Assembly: GCA_046349435.1 (NCBI GenBank)
Contig: JAXMCI010000019.1
Span: forward strand, 62,001-126,000
DNA from: JAXMCI01 sp046349435
GTDB taxonomy: Bacteria > Pseudomonadota > Alphaproteobacteria > Dongiales > Dongiaceae
Direction: 5' to 3'
DNA: 64,000 nucleotides
The position numbers and the translations under genes were made by a program. The notes beneath the pieces were generated by a model. That model saw only the letters and a list, made by a program, of their open reading frames with translations. It was not told where the DNA came from and ran no database searches. Numbering within the stretch: position 1 is the stretch's first letter; each line of letters opens with the position of its first letter. Below, piece by piece: positions 8,839 through 17,354 of this stretch.

Positions 8839-11499
8839 ATGCTGGACAAGACCTTTCGACCCGCCGAGGTCGAGGCGAGGCAATATGGCGCCTGGGAGCG
8901 GCGCGGCGACTTCGCCGCCGATCCCGGCGCGAACGCGCGGCCCTACACCATCATGATGCCGCCGCCCAACGTCACGGGCAGCCTGCATATGGGCCACGCG
9001 CTGACCTTCACGCTGCAGGACGTGCTGATCCGCTATCGCCGGATGCGCGGCGAGGACGCGCTGTGGCAGCCCGGCACCGACCATGCCGGCATCGCCACGC
9101 AGATGGTGGTGGAGCGCGAGCTGGGCAAGCAGGGCAAGACCCGGCAGCAGCTCGGCCGGGAGCCCTTCATCGCCAAGGTCTGGGAGTGGAAGGAGGAGTC
9201 CGGCGGCACCATCGTGCGCCAGCTGCGCCGGCTCGGCGCCTCGGCCGACTGGGCGCGCGAGCGCTTCACCATGGACGAGGGGCTGAGCCGCGCGGTCCGC
9301 AAGGTGTTCGTCGAGCTCTACCGCAAGGGGCTGATCTACCGCGACAAGCGGCTGGTCAACTGGGACCCCAAGCTGCACACCGCGATCTCCGACCTGGAGG
9401 TCGAGCAGCGCGAGGTCAAGGGCAGGATCTGGCACCTGCGCTACCCGATCGAGGGCGAGCCGGGGCGCCACATCGTCGTCGCCACCACCCGTCCGGAGAC
9501 GATGCTGGGCGACACCGCGGTGGCGGTCCATCCCGATGACGAGCGCTATCGCGGTCTGGTCGGCCGCCACGTCGTGCTGCCGCTGGTCGGCCGCCGCATC
9601 CCGATCGTCGCCGACGCCTATGCCGACCCGGCCACCGGCAGCGGCGCGGTGAAGATCACCCCGGCGCACGACTTCAACGACTTCGAGGTCGGCAGGCGGC
9701 ACGGCCTGCCGCAGATCAACATCTTCGACGCCGATGCCCGGCTGATCGACTCGGTGCCGGAGCCCTATCGCGGCCTTGACCGCGAGGTGGCGCGCACGCG
9801 GGTGATCGCCGACCTCGAGGCGGCGGGCCTGCTCGAGAAGGTCGAGGACCACGCGATGACCTTGCCCTACGGCGACCGCTCGGGGGTGGTCATCGAGCCG
9901 TGGCTGACCGACCAGTGGTACGTCGATGCCGCGACGCTGGCCCGGCCGGCGATCGCCGCGGTGGAGGAGGGGCGGACCCGCTTCGTGCCGGAGCAGTGGA
10001 CCGCGACCTACTACCAGTGGATGCGCAACATCCAGCCCTGGTGCATCTCGCGCCAGCTCTGGTGGGGCCACCAGATCCCGGCCTGGTGGGGCCCGGACGG
10101 CGAGGTCTTCGTCGCCGAGAGCGAGGCCGAGGCGCTGGCCGCCGCCGAGAAGCACTATGGCCGGCAGACCGACCTGCGCCGCGACGACGACGTGCTCGAC
10201 ACCTGGTTCTCCTCGGCGCTGTGGCCGTTCTCGACGCTCGGCTGGCCGGAGCCGACGAAGGAGCTGGCGCGCTACTACCCCGGCGACGTTCTGGTCACCG
10301 GCTTCGACATCATCTTCTTCTGGGTCGCCCGGATGATGATGATGGGCATCCACTTCATGGGCGACGTGCCGTTCCGCACCGTCTACATCCACGCCCTGGT
10401 GCGCGACGAGCACGGCCAGAAGATGTCGAAGTCGAAGGGCAACATCATCGACCCCCTCGACCTGATCGACCGCTACGGCGCCGACGCCGTGCGCTTCACC
10501 CTGGCGGCGCTGGCCGCCCAGGGGCGCGACATCAAGCTCGCCGAGTCGCGCGTCGAGGGCTACCGCAACTTCGCCACCAAGCTGTGGAACGCGACGCGCT
10601 TCTGCCTGGTCAATGGCTGCGCCCCGGTGGCCGGCTACGACCCCGCCGCCAACCGCCTCACCCTCAACCGCTGGATCGTCGGCGAGGTCGCCGGCGCGGC
10701 GGCCAAGGCGGAGGAGGCGCTCGCCGCCTACCGCTTCAACGACGCGGCCAACGCGCTCTATCATTTCGTCTGGCACGGCTTCTGCGACTGGTACATCGAG
10801 TTCGCCAAGCCGGTGCTGACCGGCGAGGACGCGGCGGCCGCCGCCGAGACGCGCGCCACCGCCGCTTGGGTGCTCGGCCAGATCCTGCACCTGCTGCACC
10901 CCTTCATGCCCTTCCTCACCGAGGAGCTGTGGCCGCAGGTGGCGCTGCCCGGCGCGACCGAGGAGAAGCTGATCCGTGCGGCGTGGCCGAGCTTCCCCGC
11001 CGGCCTCGCCGACGCGGCTGCCAAGGCCGAGCTCGACTGGGCGATCCGGCTGATCAGCGAGGTGCGCGCGGTGCGCGCCGAGATGAACGTTCCGGCCGGC
11101 GCCAAGCTGCCAGCGCAGCTGCGCGACGCCGCCCCGGCGACGCTGGCCCGGCTCGAGGCCCAGCGCGAGCCGATCCTGCGGCTGGCCCGGCTCGAGGCGA
11201 TCGACCCGGCGCCGGCCGGCGGCGTGCCCGGCGGCGCGGTGCAGATCGTGCTCGACGAGGCGACGCTGGTGCTGCCGCTCGCCGGCGTCATCGACCTCGG
11301 GCAGGAGCGGGCGCGGCTGGCCAAGGAGCTCGGCCGCGTCGCCACGGAGATGGAGAAGCTCGAGAAGAAGCTCGGCAATGCCGGCTTCGTCGCCAAGGCG
11401 CCGCCCGAGGTCGTCGAGGAGCAGCGCCAGCGCCTCGCCGACGCCGCCCAGGCCCATGCCAAGCTGGCCATCGCCGTGGAGCGCCTGGCGGGGATCTGA
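8839..11499 (+). CDS. valS: Valyl-tRNA synthetase
   Basis: 886 residues from ATG 8839 (GTG at 8836 is directly upstream). Class I signature in the form NVTGSLHMGHAL near residue 45-55 and GQKMSKSKGN near 528. The editing (CP1) domain carries TTRPETMLGD and GSGAVKITPAHDFND, and the last 70 residues form the valine-specific coiled coil rich in Lys/Glu. It charges tRNA-Val in the cytosol. Full family length. A palindromic repeat begins one base after its stop. Confidence 0.97.
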   Translation: MLDKTFRPAEVEARQYGAWERRGDFAADPGANARPYTIMMPPPNVTGSLHMGHALTFTLQDVLIRYRRMRGEDALWQPGTDHAGIATQMVVERELGKQGKTRQQLGREPFIAKVWEWKEESGGTIVRQLRRLGASADWARERFTMDEGLSRAVRKVFVELYRKGLIYRDKRLVNWDPKLHTAISDLEVEQREVKGRIWHLRYPIEGEPGRHIVVATTRPETMLGDTAVAVHPDDERYRGLVGRHVVLPLVGRRIPIVADAYADPATGSGAVKITPAHDFNDFEVGRRHGLPQINIFDADARLIDSVPEPYRGLDREVARTRVIADLEAAGLLEKVEDHAMTLPYGDRSGVVIEPWLTDQWYVDAATLARPAIAAVEEGRTRFVPEQWTATYYQWMRNIQPWCISRQLWWGHQIPAWWGPDGEVFVAESEAEALAAAEKHYGRQTDLRRDDDVLDTWFSSALWPFSTLGWPEPTKELARYYPGDVLVTGFDIIFFWVARMMMMGIHFMGDVPFRTVYIHALVRDEHGQKMSKSKGNIIDPLDLIDRYGADAVRFTLAALAAQGRDIKLAESRVEGYRNFATKLWNATRFCLVNGCAPVAGYDPAANRLTLNRWIVGEVAGAAAKAEEALAAYRFNDAANALYHFVWHGFCDWYIEFAKPVLTGEDAAAAAETRATAAWVLGQILHLLHPFMPFLTEELWPQVALPGATEEKLIRAAWPSFPAGLADAAAKAELDWAIRLISEVRAVRAEMNVPAGAKLPAQLRDAAPATLARLEAQREPILRLARLEAIDPAPAGGVPGGAVQIVLDEATLVLPLAGVIDLGQERARLAKELGRVATEMEKLEKKLGNAGFVAKAPPEVVEEQRQRLADAAQAHAKLAIAVERLAGI

Positions 11500-11500
11500 A

Positions 11501-11617
11501 TCCCCTCGCCCACGAAGTGGGAGAGGGAGGGGCCCATCGCGCCAGCGATGGGAGGGTGAGGGTGAGGCCGGCGTCGCGACCCTCACCCCGGCCCTCTCCC
11601 GCAAGCGGGAGAGGGAG
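11501..11617. repeat. Compound palindromic repeat, family A copy 1
   Basis: About 117 bases of nested palindromes: hairpin 1 (CCTCGCCCAC/TGGGAGAGG), hairpin 2 (GGCCCATCGC/GCGATGGG), hairpin 3 (CCCTCTCCCGC/GCGGGAGAGGG), plus GGGTGAGGGT pairing with ACCCTCACCC. A homologous copy, conserved block by block, lies at 19118-19232 inside lemA, and a single hairpin of the type lies at 62583-62611. It resembles REP/BIME-type elements and may also serve as a terminator for valS. Confidence 0.8.
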
Positions 11618-11624
11618 CTGACCC

Positions 11625-11658
11625 TTGGGCGCCGACGGCTCATTTCCTATATCATAGG
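11625..11658 (+). promoter_or_regulatory. Promoter and palindromic operator candidate of hppD
   Basis: -35 TTGGGC (11625-11630), 17-base spacer, -10 TATATC (11648-11653), 44 bases before the hppD start. A perfect inverted repeat CCTAT-ATC-ATAGG (11646-11658) covers the -10, so a repressor bound there would block polymerase. The regulator is not in the window. Confidence 0.5.
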
Positions 11659-11696
11659 CGACCGGCCGCCGCGGCCGGAGGCGCACGGGAGGATGC

Positions 11697-12794
<1,098 letters not shown>

Positions 12795-12820
12795 GCGGGA
12801 TGCCCCTGACGCTCTCCCTA

Positions 12821-12893
12821 GTCATTGCCGGGCTTGACCCGGCAATCCAGTCGGCGCCGCAGGCTGGATGCCCGGGTCAAGCCCGGGCATGAC
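12821..12893. repeat. Palindromic repeat, family B copy 1
   Basis: 73 bases between hppD and phhA: GTCATTGCCGGGCTTGACC at one end and GGTCAAGCCCGGGCATGAC at the other, each arm itself palindromic (ATTGCCGGG/CCCGGCAAT and GATGCCCGGG/CCCGGGCAT). The reverse complement matches copy 2 at 62674-62745 almost base for base. Such dispersed elements are common in alphaproteobacterial genomes. It separates two genes of one pathway and could stabilise or attenuate the message. Confidence 0.85.
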
Positions 12894-12928
12894 AAGAGGA
12901 GTGCGGGCAGGGGGAGATCGGAGGCTGC

Positions 12929-13789
12929 ATGTACAGCGTCGCCACGCTCACCGACGAGACCCGGCCCGACTTCACGCTGGACCAGCCCTATGAGCGCTAC
13001 GGCGCCGTCGACCACGCCACCTGGCGGACCCTGTTCGAGCGCCAGGCGCGGCTGCTGCGCGGCCGCGCCTGCGACGAGTTCCTCGCCGGGCTCGACGGGC
13101 TCGGCGTCGTGGCCGACAAGCTGCCGCGCTTCGAGCGGCTGAGCGAGGTGCTGGAGCGCGCCACCGGCTGGCGCATCGTCGCCGTTCCGGGGCTGGTGCC
13201 CGACGCGATCTTCTTCGAGCATCTCGCCAACCGGCGCTTCCCGGTGACCTGGTGGATCCGCCGGCCCGAGCAGATGGACTACCTGCAGGAGCCGGACGCC
13301 TTCCACGACATCTACGGCCACGTGCCGCTGCTGATGAACCCGGTCTTCGCCGACTACATGCAGCTCTACGGCGAGGGCGCGCTGAAGGCGCTGCGGCTCG
13401 ACGCGCTGCGCTTCCTCGGCCGGCTCTACTGGTTCACCGTCGAGTTCGGGCTGATCCGCACCCCGGCCGGCCTGCGCATCTACGGCTCGGGAATCCTGTC
13501 CTCCAAGGGCGAGTCGATCTACTGCCTCGACAGCCCCGGGCCGAACCGGGTCGGCTTCGACCTGCTGCGCATCATGCGCACCCAGTATCGCATCGACAGC
13601 TTCCAGAAGACCTACTTCGTGATCGACAGCTTCGCCGAGCTGTTCGAGGCGACGCAGCCCGACTTCACGCCGTACTACGAGGTGCTGCGGGAGCTGCCCG
13701 AGATCCCGGCCGGCGACGTCGTGCCGACCGACCGCGTGCTGCAGCGCGGCAACCGGGAGGGGTGGTCCGACACCCCCGACATGGCGTGA
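12929..13789 (+). CDS. phhA: Phenylalanine 4-monooxygenase
   Basis: 286 residues, the short bacterial single-domain form. Contains VPGLVPDAIFFEHLANRRFP, and the iron ligands in FHDIYGHVP (two His, about 125 and 130) and TVEFGL (Glu, about 171). It hydroxylates phenylalanine to tyrosine with a pterin cofactor. No pterin-4a-carbinolamine dehydratase (phhB) lies beside it, so cofactor recycling must come from elsewhere. Separated from hppD only by the family B repeat. Confidence 0.95.
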   Translation: MYSVATLTDETRPDFTLDQPYERYGAVDHATWRTLFERQARLLRGRACDEFLAGLDGLGVVADKLPRFERLSEVLERATGWRIVAVPGLVPDAIFFEHLANRRFPVTWWIRRPEQMDYLQEPDAFHDIYGHVPLLMNPVFADYMQLYGEGALKALRLDALRFLGRLYWFTVEFGLIRTPAGLRIYGSGILSSKGESIYCLDSPGPNRVGFDLLRIMRTQYRIDSFQKTYFVIDSFAELFEATQPDFTPYYEVLRELPEIPAGDVVPTDRVLQRGNREGWSDTPDMA

Positions 13790-13813
13790 GAGACAGGGGA
13801 TGAGAGACAAGGC

Positions 13814-14944
13814 ATGAGCAGCCGCCGCTACATCGCCTTCCCGCGGGTCGAGGGCGTCGCCTCGCGCCAGGCCCATGCCGATCTTCCGCCCGGCACCTAC
13901 GAGCGCGAGATCGGCAAGGAGGGCTTCTTCGGGCCGAGCGCGCACCTCTATCACCGCCACCCGCCGACCGCCTGGGTGTCGTTCGAGGGGCCGCTCCGGC
14001 CGCGCGCCTTCGACCTGGCCCGCCTCGACCGCACCGAGCCCTCGCCCTGGGAGGCGCCGCTCATCCTCGGCAACGCCCACATGAAGCTGCGGCTGTGGCG
14101 CGCCGCCGGGCGGATGGACCATCTCGTGCGCAACGCCGACGGCGACGAGCTGATCTTCCTGCACCAGGGGCGGGGCGAGCTCTATTGCGACTTCGGCCAT
14201 CTCGCCGTCCGGGCGGGCGACTACGTCGTCGTGCCGCGCGGCACGATGTGGCGGCTCGACTGCGCCGAGCCGGTGACGGCCCTGCTGATCGAGGCGACCG
14301 GCTCGAGCTACATGCTGCCGGAGAAGGGGCTGGTCGGCGCGCACGCCATCTTCGACGCGGCGATGCTCGACCTGCCGGCGATCGACGAGGCCTTCCGCGC
14401 GCAGCAGACGGAGACGCCCTGGCCGGTGCGGATCAAGCGCGGCGACGCGATCAGCGTCGCGACCTTTCCGTTCAACCCGCTCGATGCGGTCGGCTGGCAC
14501 GGCGACCTCTGCGTCGCGCGCATCAACGTCGCCGACATCCGGCCGCTGATGAGCGCGCGCTACCACCTGCCGCCCTCGGCGCACACCACCTTCGTCGCCA
14601 ACCGGTTCGTGATCTGCACCTTCGCGCCGCGCCCGTTCGAGAGCGATCCCGGCGCCATCAAGGTGCCGTTCTTCCACAGCAACGACGACTACGACGAGGT
14701 GATCTTCTACCATGCCGGCGACTTCTTCAGCCGCGACAACATCCATCCCGGCATGGTGACCTGGCACCCCTGCGGCTTCACCCACGGCCCGCACCCCAAG
14801 GCGCTGGCCAACATGCTGCAGCCGAAGAAGGCCGCCACCGACGAGTACGCCGTGATGATCGACACCCGCGACGCCCTCGCGCCGGGCGAGGCCGCCCGCG
14901 CCGTCGAGTGGGCCGGCTACGTCGACAGCTGGAAGCCGCGCTGA
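13814..14944 (+). CDS. hmgA: Homogentisate 1,2-dioxygenase
   Basis: 376 residues, shorter than the about 430-residue Pseudomonas/human type but in line with the compact bacterial form. A cupin core is seen: DELIFLHQGRGELYCDFG, PRGTMWRLD, and the iron-site region FYHAGDFFSRDNIHPGMVTW followed by HPCGFTHGPHP. It opens the homogentisate ring to maleylacetoacetate. It begins 24 bases after phhA. Confidence 0.94.
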   Translation: MSSRRYIAFPRVEGVASRQAHADLPPGTYEREIGKEGFFGPSAHLYHRHPPTAWVSFEGPLRPRAFDLARLDRTEPSPWEAPLILGNAHMKLRLWRAAGRMDHLVRNADGDELIFLHQGRGELYCDFGHLAVRAGDYVVVPRGTMWRLDCAEPVTALLIEATGSSYMLPEKGLVGAHAIFDAAMLDLPAIDEAFRAQQTETPWPVRIKRGDAISVATFPFNPLDAVGWHGDLCVARINVADIRPLMSARYHLPPSAHTTFVANRFVICTFAPRPFESDPGAIKVPFFHSNDDYDEVIFYHAGDFFSRDNIHPGMVTWHPCGFTHGPHPKALANMLQPKKAATDEYAVMIDTRDALAPGEAARAVEWAGYVDSWKPR

Positions 14945-14978
14945 GCGTGGCTCCGCCGGCGGCGAGGGAGGTGCCCCA

Positions 14979-15977
14979 ATGAAGCTCGCCAGCCTGCGCG
15001 CCGGCGGCCGCGACGGCACCCTCGTCGTCGCCTCGCGCGACCTGTCGCGGGCCGTCGCGGTGCCGGGGATCGCCGCGACGCTGCAGGCGGCGCTCGCCGA
15101 CTGGCCGCGCGCGGCGCCGGCGCTGGCGGCGGCGGCCGCGCGGCTGGAGAGCGATCCGCCGGCCGACGCCTTCGCGCTCGATCCCGCCGCGCTCGCCGCC
15201 CCGCTGCCGCGCGCCTACCAGTTCGCCGACGGCAGCGCCTATGTCGTGCATGTCGAGCTGGTGCGCCGGGCCCGCGGCGCCGAGTTGCCGCCGAGCTTCT
15301 GGACCGACCCGCTGATGTACCAGGGGCTGAGCGACGGCTTCCTCGGCCCGACCGAGCCGATCCGGCTGGCGGAGGAAGGCTGGGGCATCGACTTCGAGGC
15401 CGAGGTCGCGGTGATCACCGACGACGTGCCGATGGGCATCGCGCCGGCCGCGGCGGCGGCGCACATCCGGCTGGTGATGCTGCTCAACGACGTCAGCCTG
15501 CGCCACCTGATCCCGGGCGAGCTGGCCAAGGGCTTCGGCTTCTTCCAGAGCAAGCCGGCGAGCGCCTGCTCGCCGGTCGCCGTCACGCCCGACGAGCTCG
15601 GCGACGCCTGGCGCGACGGCCGGCTGCACGGCCCGCTGCTCAGCTCGCGCAACGGCGTGCCGTTCGGCCGGCCGGATTGCGGCCGCGACATGGTGTTCGA
15701 CTTCCCGACCCTGATCGCCCATGCCGCGCGCACCCGGCGGCTCGGCGCCGGCACCATCGTCGGCTCCGGCACCGTCGCCAACCGCGACCCGGCGGCCGGC
15801 TCCTCCTGCATCGCCGAGGCGCGCACCCGCGAGACGCTGGAGGACGGCGCGCCGCGCACGCCCTTCCTCGCCTTCGGCGAGACGATCCGCATCGAGCTGC
15901 GCGACGCCGCCGGCGGCAGCCCGTTCGGCGCCATCGAGCAGCGCGTCGAGCGCTACGACCCGGGGGTAGCGGCGTGA
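14979..15977 (+). CDS. fahA: Fumarylacetoacetate hydrolase family protein
   Basis: 332 residues, the bacterial FAH length. The metal-site elements are visible: DFEAEVAVITDDVPMG, LLNDVSLRHL, and the substrate Lys region KGFGFFQSKPASAC. An SGTVANRD motif and the TRETLEDGAP stretch follow. It should cleave fumarylacetoacetate to fumarate and acetoacetate, the last step of this pathway. The stop overlaps the start of maiA (GTGA), a sign of translational coupling. Confidence 0.93.
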   Translation: MKLASLRAGGRDGTLVVASRDLSRAVAVPGIAATLQAALADWPRAAPALAAAAARLESDPPADAFALDPAALAAPLPRAYQFADGSAYVVHVELVRRARGAELPPSFWTDPLMYQGLSDGFLGPTEPIRLAEEGWGIDFEAEVAVITDDVPMGIAPAAAAAHIRLVMLLNDVSLRHLIPGELAKGFGFFQSKPASACSPVAVTPDELGDAWRDGRLHGPLLSSRNGVPFGRPDCGRDMVFDFPTLIAHAARTRRLGAGTIVGSGTVANRDPAAGSSCIAEARTRETLEDGAPRTPFLAFGETIRIELRDAAGGSPFGAIEQRVERYDPGVAA

Positions 15978-16618
15978 GGCTCTACGGCTATTTCCGCAGC
16001 TCGGCCGTCTACCGGGTGCGGATCGCTCTCAATCTCAAGCAATTGCCCCACGACACCGTGGCGGTGCACCTGCTGCGCGACGGCGGCGAGCAGCACCGGC
16101 CCGACTATGTCGCCCGCAACCCGCAGGGGCTGGTGCCGGCGCTGGAGACGAACGACGGCGCGATCCTGACCCAGTCGCTGGCCATCATCGAATATCTCGA
16201 CGAGATCCGGCCGCAGCCGCCGCTGCTGCCCGGCGGCCCGCTCGACCGCGCCCTGATCCGCGCCATGGCGCTGGCGGTCGCCGCCGACATCCACCCGCTC
16301 AACAACCTGCGGGTGCTCGAGCGGCTGCGCCGCGAGCTGGGGCAGGGGGAGGCGGCCGTCGGCGCCTGGTACCGCCACTGGGTCGAGAGCGGGCTCGCCG
16401 CGCTGGAGCAGCTGGTGCGGCGCGGGCCGGGCGGCGGCTTCTGCTACGGCGCCGGCCCGACCCTGGCGGATTGCTGCCTGGTGCCGCAGATGGCCAATGC
16501 GCGGCGGTTCGAATGCGACCTCGGCGCCTGCCCGACGCTGGTCGCGATCGATGCGCGCTGCCGCGAGCTCCCGCCCTTCGCCGCCGCGGCGCCCGAGCGG
16601 CAGGCCGACGCCGAATGA
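15974..16618 (+). CDS. maiA: Maleylacetoacetate isomerase (zeta-class GST)
   Basis: 214 residues from GTG 15974, overlapping the fahA stop by 4 bases. The N-terminal thioredoxin-like domain starts RLYGYFRSSAVYRVRIAL, with the zeta-class SSAxyR active-site Ser-Ser (SSCxxR family). NPQGLVPALE and TQSLAIIEYL mark the glutathione site; ADIHPLNNLRVL is typical of the family. It isomerises maleylacetoacetate to fumarylacetoacetate. It overlaps the following ORF by four bases. Confidence 0.94.
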   Translation: MRLYGYFRSSAVYRVRIALNLKQLPHDTVAVHLLRDGGEQHRPDYVARNPQGLVPALETNDGAILTQSLAIIEYLDEIRPQPPLLPGGPLDRALIRAMALAVAADIHPLNNLRVLERLRRELGQGEAAVGAWYRHWVESGLAALEQLVRRGPGGGFCYGAGPTLADCCLVPQMANARRFECDLGACPTLVAIDARCRELPPFAAAAPERQADAE

Positions 16619-17238
16619 GGCGGCTGCTTCCCGCCGTCGCGCTGCTCCTCTGGCTCGCGGCAGCGCCCGCCGCGGCGCGCTCGCTCGCCGCCAACGGCCT
16701 CAGCTTCAGCGACGAGCTCGGCGGCTTCACCCTGGAGCGGGTCAGCGGCAAGGGGACGCCCGACGACCCGATCGTCGTCGAGGAGACGGTGACCGGGCCG
16801 CAGAACCCGGTGCTGGTGGTGCGCGGCCTCGACAAGGCCTTCGGCAACCTGATCGGCTCGCAGCACGGCGCCGGTTTCGCCATGCGCAAGATCGTCACCA
16901 ACCGCACCGACCATCGCTGGCTGCGCTACCAGGTCGAGCTGCGCAAGGAGCTCGACCAGCAGAGCGACTACGGCGACGGGCTGTCCTTCGGCCAGGGCGC
17001 GACGGCCGGCCGGACCGAGGGCGGGGCGCCCTTCCGTGGCCGCGAGGACATCGACGAGCCGTTCGACGCCATCGTCTTCACCGACGGCGAGGTGCCGATC
17101 GGCGGCACCGCGCGGCTCGAGTTCGTCGTCACCGACACGCTGCCCGGGCCGGTCTTCTACCTGCTGCAGGAGCCGCTCGACCAGGTCGCCGGCAGCGTGG
17201 GAGAGCGGCGGCAGCTGGCCCTCCGGCCGGCGCCCTGA
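16615..17238 (+). CDS. Exported protein of unknown function
   Basis: 207 residues, ATG overlapping the maiA stop (ATGA). A clear signal peptide (LLPAVALLLWLAAAPAAARS) is followed by a mostly beta-type sequence: GLSFSDELGGFTLE, GTPDDPIVVEETVTG, HRWLRYQVELRKEL, IPIGG-like turns and LEFVVTDTLPGPVFYLLQEP. No family recognised. Coupling to the tyrosine catabolism genes suggests co-expression, but nothing in the protein links it to that pathway. Confidence 0.8.
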   Translation: MRRLLPAVALLLWLAAAPAAARSLAANGLSFSDELGGFTLERVSGKGTPDDPIVVEETVTGPQNPVLVVRGLDKAFGNLIGSQHGAGFAMRKIVTNRTDHRWLRYQVELRKELDQQSDYGDGLSFGQGATAGRTEGGAPFRGREDIDEPFDAIVFTDGEVPIGGTARLEFVVTDTLPGPVFYLLQEPLDQVAGSVGERRQLALRPAP

Positions 17239-17354
17239 GGGGGAGCCGCGCGCGGCAGGCGAAGCCGTATGCGGATAATGCGCTGGAGGCGGCGGGGGCG
17301 CCTGACTATGCTCCGCGGCCACGGAAAACCGAGCCAGAACCGGGGGAACCGCCC

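Noticed and set aside
8152..11643. 1163-codon open frame on the minus strand opposite valS and popZ
   Set aside because: High-GC antisense shadow. It lacks recognisable domains, runs through the palindromic repeat, and the plus-strand genes have clear family motifs.
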